From Takakia lepidozioides (Eukaryota > Streptophyta > Takakiopsida > Takakiales > Takakiaceae), in assembly GCA_030704615.1 (NCBI GenBank), contig CM060731.1:4526001-4590000 (forward strand): a DNA stretch of 64,000 nucleotides, given 5' to 3'. Below are positions 1 to 12,100 of this stretch, one piece after another; position 1 is the stretch's first letter; each line of letters opens with the position of its first letter. The notes beneath the pieces were generated by a model. That model was not told the DNA's origin and did not search any database. It saw only the letters and a program-made list of their open reading frames with translations. The position numbers and the translations under genes are program-made.

Positions 1-3000
1 ATTTGCACTGCTTCCTCCTAGATTAAGGCCAAACTCAAGGATGAAAATGATATGTATCTACAAGAGTAGGATTGTAGATTCAAATCTTCTTAAATTTGGA
101 CACACCCAGAATTGCAGCTGCAACTGACTGCAAGGGGGTATAGCCAGCCACTAAAATGGGCCCAGAAGTATGAATAGCCCATGCATAGACTACTACTGTG
201 AGTATCGAAATGGTGAAACCCTGCAACAGTAAAGATGTACACATTACACTTATGTATTGCAGCCTTTCATTACAGACCTCACATCATGCAGACCAAAGGC
301 AACTGCCTCCGTGGAATGCTTGCCCTCTTAGTAGGACTCGTGTCTAGAAAAGGGACAGAAAAAAGAGAGAGAAAAATAACAGCAAACAATCACCTACATA
401 GCATCTGCTCCATCCATACATTCAAGACCATGCTGTTACACATTGATAATGTCTTTTAATCCGTGACCCCTAAACCCTAAAGTTATTTAGTTATTTCTTT
501 TCTTTAAGTTCTTTGTTTTCTTCGTTTTCTTTTATTTCTCAGGTGTTTAGGGTTAAAGGCCTACCGCATACATGATGGTGAAAAGCTCTGCCTTGTCAGT
601 CACCAACCATTTAGAATGATCCTTCACACAGATCAATGCGGTCACTGTATAGAACGTTCCACCAATGGTAACCACAGAAGCTGCCTGTGTGATTGGAGCT
701 GGATATCTAGCCAAGGTACCCACCTGCATTGTCAAAGGTTCACGCAGATATCAGCAGACACGAAGGTTCGAGTATTCTACAGTTGGACTTGCCTTATTCT
801 GCCGTCCATCATGGTTGACAAATGAGTTTGCAGTGAGGTGTTTTCTCCATTTCTATGTGCTTTTCTCTTGCTACCCCTCATGACTCTGTTGTCTGGAGAG
901 TGAGTGCAGGTTTCTATAGCAATAAGACTCAGATGACAAGTATCTCAAAGCTCTCGGGTCTCTGTCTCTTCACACCTTAAATGGAAGTTACACATAAAAC
1001 TTCCCTGAACTTGTTTCCTGTGACAGGGCAAGGACCTTGAGGATGATCTCAAGGGCCATCTATCCTTGGCACTAGAACGAAATTTAAACTCGGGGGCGGG
1101 AATCCTCCCTTTCAACAAGAAACAGATGCAGAGAGGAAGATGATATTGTAATTGCCCAGTGTCTGGGCAGCTTGAAGACAAAATCCATTTTCTGATACAT
1201 GGCCTGGGATATTCTCACCAGAGTGTGACCCTCTTCAGGACCATCAAGAACATTGTCCCCGACCTCTGTTCATCAACTTTGAAAATCATGAGGCTGAGCC
1301 TAAAGCCCTGGCCCTGTTGGGATCTAATTGCTGGGCAGCTCACACACAGCAAGTTGGTGCTTGTGTGAAGGGCTTTCTAGAGGATCTGGGAAACCCTAAT
1401 TGTCTTTATCAAGGCAAGTCACACTACTGGAGTGAGCCCCTCACAAAGATAGTATCGGTTCCCTTTTGTTCCGCCCAAACTGGGCACCGGGTCAATATGG
1501 AGGGTCCTTCAACAGCAGCTCTCAACTCCTTGTGAAGTGTGAGCATGTATGTGGACAAAATATATGGCAAGTGTGACACCTATAACTAGTTCCCACAGCA
1601 TCCTCAGGTTGAACAGGATCCACTATCCCGAGATTTCTGGAGTCGATGGTAACAACGCACTCAGTTAGTACATGTATATTGATATATACTGCCAGGCACA
1701 AGCAATTGCTGATGAGACTGCTCCCAACTGGAATCGGTCGATCCCAAACCCTAGTGCCCCAGTCAATGGTTGCAGTAAGGTTAGGTCTACAGGTAGAGAC
1801 AATGTCGAGCCGAGCCCTCCCTCCACTATAATGGGACCCTTGTACAGAGTCATGAGTGAAGCCCCAGCCACACACAAAAATATCCCAAGAACTTTGGCCT
1901 GCCCATCATGCCGTTTTATGCGTATCTGCTCCAATCTGCAGTTGCAGAAATGCAACATTAAAAGTTACCTCTATAATCTCCACTGACCCCTTACAGGGCT
2001 TAGGCACATCTCCCTGGTGTTACCAACATTCTAGTATAGGACCTCCAAGCTTTTGATCACAACAATTCTGACTTTCAAGCAATCTGAACTTCTACAAGTG
2101 CAAGCTGGTTGGTTTGATGTCAGCTAAAGCTCTACCTGTAGTACTATTACTCTCCTATTGGTCCCGGAGGAAAGCAGAAGACAAGTCAGTAAGCCTCAGG
2201 AAATCATACTTGAATATAGCAGCAATTACAAGAGTGAAAACTGGTACTGAATTTTGCATAGCTGCAGTAAATGTCGCATTTGTCAGCACTAGACCCGTAT
2301 AAAAGAGCACCTGCTGCAAATATGTCCTGAGAACACCACAAAAAAAAAACATTTTTTAATATGTGAGAAACAGAAGACCAGCATAACTTCGGTACCTTGC
2401 TACTGTTTCATGTTGTATCTTTCACTTAAAGAGCGACAATGGTACTTTAACTGACCCAATCCCTTGGACTACCAGAAGCTGAACCCAGTTGATAAGGCAA
2501 TGCCCACGCCTCAGAGCTTATCTCGAGAACCACAGTTGCAACAGAGCCCCGACTAGTGTTTGGAACTTGCACTCCTTGACTGACAAATTAAGAAAGTATG
2601 CCTCCCTCTAGGCTCTTCACAAGAGCAGTTTGTCAGGTAATGTTTGGCATGTACTCAATTGGAAAAACCTTCAGGTGGTGGAACTTACCCAAGAAATCCC
2701 AGAGCAAGATATCTAGCAAAGACAGGCAGAGTGAAGTTCAATGTTGCCCGTTTTCGTCTGCAGCATATACCACAAGAAAGTATCTCAAAAATTGTGAGGA
2801 AAGCCACTGCCCCTATCCTCAACATCACCGAACACATCTGGAGTCGATTGAAATTTAGAGAGGAGGTCTTCAGCTTATCCTCTACCTCAAGTTGCCCTGC
2901 GCCACAAAAAGATTAAGTCCTTCAGGGTATCAAAATCCTTTGATGAGGTACAAGCCTACCTTATTTGACTGTCACAGAAAGGTGCTTTACAAAGGGTACA

Positions 3001-3418
3001 CCACAAGCATTGAACAGTTACAATTGCACACTGTCTCAAAGTCTGAGAAGCTTTACAGGGAGGAGAAGAGGGGAAATAAAAAATGGGGCCTAATTCTACT
3101 GAGGAGAGCTTGCTCCAGTACTGAAACTCAGAGTTAAAAACGAAGTCTGTGTTTCTGACATCCGGTCAATAGAAAAACCATTAAGAAAACGTGGCTGTCC
3201 ATTGTTTCCTCAACAGCTTGTTATACGTGTAAGAGAACTGAAGGTTGTGCCGCTTGCCTCTCGCCAAAGAACGCATATGGGATTAGCAGGCACAGTCCAA
3301 ATACATCCCTGTACACCGCGAACACAAATTGGTTGACCCCGGCAGTGAGAGCTGCCTTGGCTAGAACAACGTAACTTCCAATGCCCACCTCGACCACAAA
3401 CAGGGCCAGGTGTACCAT
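1..3418 (-). CDS. WAT1-related (EamA/DMT family) transporter, 3' end outside the window, one frameshift
   Basis: Multi-pass membrane transporter of the plant WAT1/nodulin-21 group in the EamA (drug/metabolite) superfamily; relatives move auxin, amino acids or other metabolites across plasma membrane or tonoplast. Six exons can be read: 3418-3258, 2757-2689, 2326-2210, 1935-1672, 723-565 and 220 to about 106. The first exon starts at ATG 3418 with a hydrophobic helix and GVNQFVFAVYRD. Later family signatures are TAAMQNSVPVFTLVIAA, GQAKVLGIFLCVAGASLMTL and SGPILVAGYTPLQSVAAAIL. Phases agree across the first four exons. Intron 1 starts with GC (GAGAG/GCAAGC), not GT. In exon 4, near 1720, the reading shifts by one base between LGAV and SLISNCLC, so the gene is either a young pseudogene or carries a base-call error. 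The terminal exon(s) lie left of position 1. The family call is firm, the substrate unknown. Confidence 0.8.
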
Positions 3419-4683
3419 CCTGTTGGTTCCATTCGATACCAATTCCTTCCCCTGTCAGAACCCAAATACTTTCTGTATGATGACCAGATCTTCTACTGGT
3501 GACTTGATTCTCGAACCATAAATCATACCAGTCTGAGTGATTCCGTAACAGTGAATACTCTTTGGGTCATAGCTCATTGCCATCGCACTTTCAAGTGGTG
3601 AAACATCACATTCAGTAATGTTGACTATTGAAAAATGATCTATCAGGATTCAGATGGCCTGGTCGACATGATAGAGATCAGCTACAATTCCAGATTCTCT
3701 CGCACTTTGGGCCGACCTTTGATGCTCCCAGGTGAGTAGTTGGTTTGTTCTACCTTGCCCCACGGACCGTCATGCATGGGCCTCTGTGGAAGTTACTAAT
3801 TTTGTTTCTTTCTCCCTCTGACATTGATTACTTTCTTCTTCGTCTCCCTGGAAAATAACCAATTGTTTAGAGGAAGGCAAGAGAGAGAGATATACAGACC
3901 CGTCCCTCATGGCGACAACGACCTCGGATCTGGCCGTAAGAGTCTAAGAGATTCCACCAAACGTTTCAGAACATGCTTTTCTAGCAGGAATCAGCCTTTA
4001 AATGTTGTAGAAGCACTAGATTTGTACAATGTCGAATATTGGAGAGACTACGGTGCTTTATTGTAGCCAAGAATTTTAGACGAGATAGTGGCAGCTCCCA
4101 AAGATGTAGAAAGAGAACTCGACTAGGAGGAAGAAGAACAACAAGGGTGACTGAGGATGATGTGCTGCTCTTTAAAATTAGGCCCAAGCCTGTTTGTTTG
4201 CAAAGAGAGACCTGTAAGTGCGCAGGTGAGTTGCTTTTTCACTGTTTGACAATACAGCTTTGCAATCAATGAGCTTGACGAATCCAAGACAAAGAAAACC
4301 CAGACCGCGGGTGGACGACCTGGGATCAAAGAAGACGGACAAGTGGTGCCATTACAACCAATATTTACACCGATCTATTTTTGCTTTGTCTGAGAGATGG
4401 GCCCACGCTATGTGCTCCACGTCTTCAAATGACAAAAGCCCAGAAGCCCCTGATTGGGATTCGGGAAGAAGAGGAGTGATTGGGGGCCTCGCTCCCAGTC
4501 GAAGGACCCTTCCCTTAGCGCCGTGGTTGCTCAACCCTATTACACAGCTGGGTGAGTCCTCAGTCCTCGGCTCCTGAAACGAGCAGAAAAAAAAGTATAG
4601 TGTGAATGGCATTCCTGAAGGCGCCATCGTCACCATACTCAGGTGAGCGATGATGAGCGACGTGCCTAACTTGGCAAGGCGTG
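3419..4683. other. Upstream flank of the WAT1-like gene; no gene recognised
   Basis: No open frame here resembles a known protein. The part next to 3418 should hold the promoter and 5' leader of the WAT1-like gene, but I see no element firm enough to mark. Confidence 0.4.
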
Positions 4684-5245
4684 CAGCGCCGCCAAGATAG
4701 TGGAGGTGTTGGGCTCAGAATTTTGTGTATGGCCTCGTCGTAATGAGGCTGGTCAGATGATGGGGCCCGCCGTCTCATTAATATAGGAGCAAACTACCTT
4801 CATGCAGGACTTAGAATTTTTTTGACATATGAAATTTACAACTACCTCCATGCAGGTAGTTTTAGGATTTTCTACGTGAAGGTAGTTGCAAAACCAAGCT
4901 GAACTCCCTGCATGAGAGTAGTTACATACTGCCTCTGTGGAGGTGCCAACCACGTTCGAGGAATGGAACCCGAGGCTAGCTTTGCTACATCGAAGGCAAC
5001 CAAACACCAAACCACAACTTCCACCATGCCAATTGGTTGTCATTTTTTTCATATATAAGAGAAACTGGGCAATAGGGATCTTTTTAATGTAGTGGGGCCC
5101 GCTGTCAGGTCCCTGCCCATATAACACATATAGATATTTAAACATCATAACAGATATAAAATGAAAGCTCCAAAACCCCGTGTGGCCTCATTATGACGAG
5201 GCCACACAAAATTCAGAGGTGAGGTGTTGGCAGCAGCGCAAAGCG
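4684..5245. mobile_element. Small inverted-repeat (MITE-like) element
   Basis: The two ends are imperfect inverted copies. The left end (about 4684-4760) reads GAGGTGTTGGGCTCAGAATT then GTGTATGGCCTCGTCGTAATG; the complement of the right end (about 5165-5245) carries the same order with a few mismatches. The interior repeats CTACCTCCATGCAGGTAGTT and variants in both orientations around 4795-4930. No coding capacity is seen. A non-autonomous DNA transposon is the simplest reading; no clear target duplication was found. Confidence 0.5.
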
Positions 5246-6429
5246 AGCAAGCGGACGTTGTGCAACAGTGGGCCACGCAGGTCAGGCGGCCTCGATCGGC
5301 TCGTCCTCAACTCGTTCAGCTTTGATGTTGTATAGACAACGAGCTCCAGCCCTCACCACAACCCCTTTACTGCCTACTCCACCACCCATGTCAGTTGGCT
5401 CCCCAAAGCAACGAGAGGTGCTGAACACCAAGGCCAACATACTCCTACCCCCATATCACATTTTCCTACTGCGCACCAGAGTCCAAGCTCAAGACAAATT
5501 CAAGAATATTCGTCCTCTTCACAATAGTCTTCTCCACAGCGGATTCCAGGTTCTTCCACTGGCGCCCCACCGACTGAAGAACTTCCACCGTGTGTGTTGA
5601 GCCCTCCCCCACTGCGCCTCTCAGGTAAGGTTCGAGGTCCCACGTCGGTCATTTCTCCCTAGGTTCTCCATCCCATTTTCGGCAGTTTCAAGGCATCCCA
5701 ACACCTCTTGGTCATGAGCCTCTTCACGTGTCTTCTTCTCCAGTTGTGCAGCCTGCATTGACGACCCCATCACCCTTCTCCCAACAGCAGGCGCCTATCC
5801 CTGCAGACCGTACCCCGTGCCCAGCTTGTGGTCGTCTTTTTGCGCGCATCAGAAGGCTTGCGCGACATCAACGCACGTGTGCGGCTCTTCATCAGTCCCA
5901 CACATATGATATTTCTCCATTTCAGCCCACTGTCTTGCACACGCCACCTCCTGCCTCTGCATGGCATTGGCTTTGAGCTCTAGATGTACTGGGCGCATTT
6001 CAGCTAGGACTACCAAGGCATCGTCTTTATACAAGAATTCCGATGGCACTCCGTCATGAGGTCCAACTGGCGCTCCATCTGCCCTTAGACAGGCTGGCTC
6101 GTGATTCTGCTGATATACCAACATGGTATATTTTCTTGTTATTTTCTCAGTGGTGTTTGGTTTTGCCCCCTCGCGGCGGTCAGTCAGGGCACAGAGAGAC
6201 AGACATCCGTCTTCGACATTTCTTATCTGGAGATTGGGAGAGTCTGCAAGATGAGCATCAATTACGAGCACTAGCTCTTGCGGCACACGCCCCTCCAGCT
6301 TCTTCCACGCAGCCACTCTTATCGGCCCACATGCGACTTCGTCATAGTCTCATGTTACGCCGCGTTGGCGAGTACTCACGCGTGGCCAGGGCTTTGGCAC
6401 CTTTCACACCAGCGCCTCCATCAGCGGAT
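5246..6429 (+). pseudogene. 5' fragment of an endonuclease-type (R2-like) LINE: zinc finger and N-terminal region
   Basis: Broken open frames encode the N-terminal part of a LINE polyprotein. A zinc finger CPACGRLFARIRRLARHQRT lies near 5818-5880, as in R2-type non-LTR elements. Further on, HWL-stop-ALDVLGAFQLGLP (about 5965-6015) and WCLVLPPRGGQSGHRETDIR (about 6150-6210) match the copy at 50.1-51.3 kb, where the same blocks occur in the same order. A TGA and frame changes show it is dead. It stops at about 6429, where a CACTA-like end begins. The catalytic half is missing here; a related catalytic half lies at 13.6-16.2 kb. Confidence 0.65.
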
Positions 6430-7480
6430 CACTACATGAAAAGAGAGGGGGGGGGGGGGGGGGGGGGTTTAGCGACGCCTACCCGCCCGTAGCACCTCTC
6501 CCGTGCGACGCCCCCGCCGCATCCCCATTTTGCGACGCCCTAGCAAAAATTTAAAAAAAAACGTCGCAGCTAGGCTGCGACGTACTAGGGTTGACCCCTG
6601 GTGCGACGCACTGGGCGTCGCAAGGGTGCTTGTCTTTGCGACGTCCAGGGCGTCGCATCAAGCACCTGGGAAAAAAAAACAAAAAAAAACGTCGAATTTT
6701 AATGCGACGCCCTGGATGTCGCATATAAGTTTTTTTTTTAAAAGTCATTTGTAGAAATGACTTGATCATTTTTTTATTTCTGCAGTAGATGGTGCAGGAA
6801 AAGCGACGCCTCTGGCGTTGCTTACATTTGAGCGACGCGAGGAGTGTCGCTTTGAGGTCGCAACGAGCAACGCTCGCATGAACTACCTTATGTACAATTA
6901 AATCATGAGGTTGTGTGTAAGTTCGGTAACTGATATGTTGGTTAGTGTGAAGTGCCTTATTATGTGTATAATCTAGAGGTCTTGAATTCAAATTTGTCTA
7001 ACAATACGTTGAATGAATTTATGAACTCGATATGTGTCGGCTACTTGCAAAAATGTGTACAAAGGTTAGGTTTGATACTATGTGGCAAGTGTGTGTCCCG
7101 CCTTTTTTTGAACCATGTGGATTTTTATTTTTTTTCAAAAATTGAAAATTAAAAAAACCTCAAAAGCGACGCCCAGGGGGTCGCCCCCAAACACCGACCC
7201 CGGAGTGACGCCTTGGGCGTCATATTATAAAGCGTTTTATTATTATTATTTTTTTAATTTTTTTCCCCCCCTCTTGTATGGCGATAGGGACGCCCTGAGC
7301 GTCGCAGTCATTGCGACGCCGATGCAAGTGGGAATTTTCAGGGGGGTTGGATTTGCGACCTCCCTGGTGTCGTTTTAAGTCTGAAATCTGCGACGGCCCC
7401 ATAGCGATGCATCTGCTTTGCAATTTCCGCGGGGCCGGAAATGCGCGATTAGGCGTCGCTGGGGCGTCACTAACCCCCCC
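6430..7480. mobile_element. Left end of a CACTA-like transposon with GCGACGC hairpin repeats
   Basis: The block starts with CACTACATGAAAAGAG at 6430, a typical CACTA-superfamily terminus, directly after LINE sequence. It continues with a 21-base G run (6447-6467) and at least ten GCGACGC or GCGTCGC motifs, many paired as short palindromes such as GCGACGCCCTGGATGTCGC (6704-6722). Repeated hairpin-forming motifs near the ends are usual for CACTA elements and bind their transposase. No matching right end (ending TAGTG with the inverse sequence) was found before 9 kb, so the element is truncated or its end has diverged. No coding region is recognisable. Confidence 0.5.
6447..6467 (+). repeat. Homopolymer G tract (21 bases)
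   Basis: Uninterrupted G run just inside the CACTA-like terminus. Its exact length may be unreliable because such runs are hard to sequence. Confidence 0.9.
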
Positions 7481-8149
7481 TTAAACTGTGTAATGTTTAT
7501 GATGATGATGAAGCGTGTGCTTGAACATGAGATGACTGTCTCGACACTACAGCCACCATCGTGCATATGCTTCCACTATTTTTGCTTTCTTGTTGTGCTT
7601 TCGGGAACCTTCGTTTTATGGTTTGGTTCTATGTCATAAATATGGAAAATGCGGACATCTGTCGTCGATAACGTCATCTGTTTGTGATCCGTCATGATAC
7701 GTTTAGCCCCTTCGTACTGCATCCCTCACAGCCTTCACAAGTTTAGTTCGTTAAAGGAACCTATGGGTAACATGGGCGCGAAAATGGCGGAAGCGTATGC
7801 ACATGGGGGCGTGTATTGCAGATTTCGTATCGGACGATGGGACTGTTTATGTGACCAAGTATAGCGGCTTGCATCCGTCGTGCATAAGTTGTGGAAAAGG
7901 GTAGAGAATCTGAAGAAACCCAGCTTTGTGATGGATCCACATGGTATTATATAAGGGATGACAACACAAAAAAGCAATTCGAGTCGTCATAGAACACCAT
8001 CCAATCCTAAGGTTCTCAAACATCCACACGCACCTGTTGAATGCAGATGTCTGAGCCACAACGGGAGTAGGTACAGAATCGGTACATTGTCGCAATTTGC
8101 CAGAAGACGGACCAGGCTGAGACAATTGCATCTGCAAATGCGCGTGGAT
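7481..8149. other. No gene recognised
   Basis: Contains only short open frames without family resemblance. It may still belong to the CACTA-like element on its left or to the repeat-rich element on its right. Confidence 0.4.
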
Positions 8150-9103
8150 GTTTGAGGTCTGTTGTGTCGCGAGTCTGTTCACAGTGGGTCCGCTGGCCCG
8201 TCAGTGCTCCGGATATTCCCCTTATTGCGTGCATAACAGTCAGTTTGGAGGCGGTATGCTGGAAGTCCGTCTGTTGGGATATCAGTCTGTCGCACTTGTG
8301 AATTTGTCAGTCTATTGTGTCGGAAGTCTGTTGCACTAAGTCTGTTTGACTTCTTATTTTCCCTCCGGTCAGTCTTTTGGCTTGTTCTCCCGCCAGTCTG
8401 GCGAAACGTCCGTCTGCTGGACAGTTCTCCTCTATGGATATCAGTCTGTTGGACTGTGCATGCATCAGTCTATTGTGCCGCGAGTCTGTTCGCAATGGGT
8501 GTGTTCGACTTTCCTGTTCTCCCCTTACTCTCTTTTGTCTTCATTCCGCTGGCAGGGAAGTGCCTCCAATATGAAGCCGCTTCGCCTCAGCAAAGCGAAT
8601 AGTCCGCTAGACTCTCGGCCCGATGGGAAATGAGTCTGCTGCACGTGCGAGGACCGTGGATGAATTTAGTACGATGCGTTCGTTCGGTGGACGTATTCAA
8701 TGCGATGACGACGGATAGTTGGCGCCTGTGAAATCGCGCCACGTTGGCAGTGCCATGCCCGCTTTCCCCCTTCTACTTCTACTTTCTTATCATGTTCCCT
8801 GTGCGATCGACTCCATTCTCTTCGCGCCCGTTTCTTCGCACTGTTTTGTTTTCCTCTTTGCGTTTCCATCACCGTAACGAAAGAGGGCCGTTCTTCCCCA
8901 GGTGTGGAGAGTCGTGGTGAGCCGCGAAGCGTCGCAAACACGCTCGCCTTCGTAACAACTCGAAGTTCATCAGCTCGGTGAGGTTCTCACTTGCTATGGT
9001 GTTTCCATTCCATTCTGTGTCATCTTCTTGCTTAGGGTGAGTCTTTTCATAGGACTTCTATCTGTCGCTCATTGTCCTTGCACCCTCGTTTCATTCTGCA
9101 GCG
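8150..9103 (+). other. CAGTCTG-rich upstream region of the Gln/Thr-rich gene
   Basis: From about 8157 to 8640 the sequence is studded with degenerate copies of CAGTCTGTTGG or AGTCTGCTGG. The same motif recurs in the introns downstream and in the MULE at 16.2-22.5 kb, which points to one kind of transposon. From about 8700 to 9100 the sequence is pyrimidine-rich and leads to the ATG at 9104, so it is a plausible promoter and leader. No protein is seen. Confidence 0.45.
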
Positions 9104-12100
9104 ATGGAGGATGCTTGTGAAAAGGGTGGAGCGGACTGGGTGGATTTTTTGCACCAAACCAGACTGAAGAAGGAGCGAAGGTACTGGTACTCAGCAGACG
9201 AGTTTGATCATAAAATAGTGGAAGCATTTGTAGACCTCCGCGCCCGGAAGCCCAAAAACTTGAATTAGCAGAAGGACAAGCTCTTCTGTCATTTCTATGA
9301 AGAGGTTATCAAGGACAAAATCCAACTAAATCGGCATTGTGTTGACACGGGTTGCAAGGAGACTGTTGCAATGATTCCACGAGATTTCAAGCCTTGGCCG
9401 ATACTGAAAGAAATGTCGATTGTCAAAGAGGCCACAATGCGCTTGCGCGGATCAGTGCTTGACCCCCGCACTTTGGAATTAGACGAAGTGCGCGCACGGT
9501 ATGGCGTCCATTCTGGTGGCCCGTCAATGGATGATTTGCAAGTGCAGGGAATGCCGGACACTGCCAGAAAACGTAAACTAAGTGATGGGGCCCAAAAAAA
9601 GGAGAGACAAAAAAAACAAAAGGCTGCAAGGTCTGCTCGCGAGGCAAGGGCAAAATCCACGCAACAGACTGAACCCCGTCCTGGGCGGCAAACCCACACC
9701 ATCAGTACTGATACTGAAAGTGAATCTGCTCAGGGCCTGGAAGGGGTGACAAGTCCAGTGGACATTGACTTGCCTGACCAGACTCGGCAGCAGACTCACA
9801 CAAATATCGCGACCCATGCCAGAGATTTAGGGTCAAAACCAAAAACTCAACAAAGCACTGAAGGGTCAGTCTGCCCTGGCACATTGCGCCTCGTTGACTT
9901 TGGGCTTTTCCCACCATAGTGCCCACCAATTGGGGATCCAGACTTCTTCCGTTATTTCTATAGAGTTGCCCAGTCAGGTCTGCTACGCACGTTCATCCGA
10001 CAGGCGGAACAGAACTGGTTGAACAGCTTTGAAGATGAATATGACGATGATGAAGTAGAGGAGGTAATGGTCAGTCTGACTGCCCAGTCTGTTCTCTGTG
10101 CTGTTTGAGTCCATCATCGGGATCACGTTGCATATTCAGTCTGGTCAGTCCGCTGCGTTCTCTCCTCAGTCCGCTGGCTCACTCCGCTCGTCAGTTAGTC
10201 TGTTTTATATCATTGCATTACTTACTGAGTCCGTTTGTCAGTCTGCTGGTCCAGTCCACTGGTACAGTCTACTAGTTGCCTCCACCCTACGTACGCACAT
10301 TACGTCTGTCAGTTTGCTGGTCTGTGAGTCCAGTCCGTTGCATGAGGTGAATATAGAGTCCACGTCTATGTTCCTGACGTCCAAGTTCTCTGCCGTGTAC
10401 CAGGATGAACGTGTTTCTATTCGTAGGGTCATTCAGGCTTGGCGGATACCTAGCAATAATGCTCCTTTACAAGCGACTGCAGTGTGTGCGGAGTGGACCG
10501 CGTGCGAGAGTACATATTATTGAAGTATCCTGGGTCATCTGCTGCTATAGCGGCATTACATATTCAAGACGCGTCGGGGGGGAATGCATCTGGGACAGCC
10601 GAGTCTGCCATCCAACAGACTCCCATTCAGCAGGCCGTCATCCAACAGACTCTCGTTCAGCAGCCTGTCATCCAGCAGACTCCAACGGAGCAGACTCCCA
10701 ACGAGCAGCCTGTCATCCTGCAGACTCCTCTTCAGGAGCCCATCATGCAGCCCATGCCAATGGGAAGTCCTGTCATCCAACAGACTGCGGACCAGCAGAC
10801 TGCCTTTCTCTCACATAGCACGGCACTTTTTGCAGTTTGGCGATCGCCATCACCGGTAATTCGACCCGGAGCTGAAGACCTCACACTTCCCCGACTTAGG
10901 GTGGGAGAAATTAATCCCCATTTGGATTGGCATAATGAGCTCCACCGGACCGCCGGTGGTCATTTGTACCCTTTCATTATTCCATGGAGTTTTCTATTGA
11001 GAAAGCCAACCATGTTGTGGAAGCCGCCTCTGCTATTGCCATTGAAGCCACAAGCGTCCAAAATGCGTCGCCTCTACTTGTGCAGCTGATTCTCATGGAT
11101 GACCCACGGCCTGAAGACCTCAGACATATGCCTATGGCACATCCAACCTTTGGGGTGCAAAGAAAGCACTTGTTCGGATTGACTGAGGAGGACTTTGAGC
11201 ACATGGCAGCTTCCTTCCTACAACACAGATGGATGCAATTTGGCAATTTCCGCTCATACAACAAGTTGATGAAGGATCTGCATAGTTTGAGGATGGACTT
11301 ACTCCATGGAACAGACCATTCACAGAAGTTTGTGGTGGATGACGCATTGCACTGGTTTGCATTGGTGATGGAGCGAGCAGTATTCGACATTGTTTTGCAG
11401 AATCCCAATGTCTTCAAAGTCCTGTGGTGTGGGATCCCAACTGAAGACCGCATCGGCGCCATTGCTCATCTCGATGGAGCATGCCTGTGTCGGCAAATCA
11501 AGGACATTGGCCTCGTCGGAAATCTCTTGGAAGGTAAAATGTTATGGGCAACTTTTGTGTTTCAGCTCAATTTCTTTTGCCAACTTTTTTAGAAGTTTAC
11601 ATTTGCATAAACATGTGTTGCAGGGCCAGTTGATCTGGGAGACAAGCAAGTGCAGACTGCTTTCGACTCTTTTGCCAGAGGTGCAAGGGACCTTGTCCTG
11701 GCTTTACAAGGAGTTCGGGAGACTGTCTAGCAGACTGGCCACAAGAATGTCCAACAACATATTCTCCACGACACATGTGGGCAGACTGCCCAAGTGCTGG
11801 AGACCGAGCATGTGCACCAGACCATCCCGGGTAATAGGCCGGATCACTCCCAGCAGACTGCCCCGCACATACATACTCAGTATATGCAAACAGTACTGAG
11901 CGGGCAACGAACTTTGCAGACTTTGCAGCAGACCGGAGAACAGACCGGCCAACAGACTGCCCCTCAGCCGACTGTGCAGCAAATCTGCGAACATGGCCAC
12001 CAGACTGCCCCTCAGCAGACTGTGCAGCGGACCGACAAATCCAGCCAGCAGATTGCCCCTCAGCAGACTGTGCAGCACACTGGCGAACCCACTCAGCAGA

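Noticed and set aside
463-556. CCCTAAA units near 463-480 and TTAGGG near 547-555, possible telomere repeat
   Set aside because: Only two units in one direction and one in the other, within unique sequence near an intron of the WAT1-like gene; too few for a telomeric tract.
6551-6991. 146-codon minus-strand frame in the GCGACGC region
   Set aside because: Low-complexity translation of hairpin repeats and T-rich runs; not a protein family.
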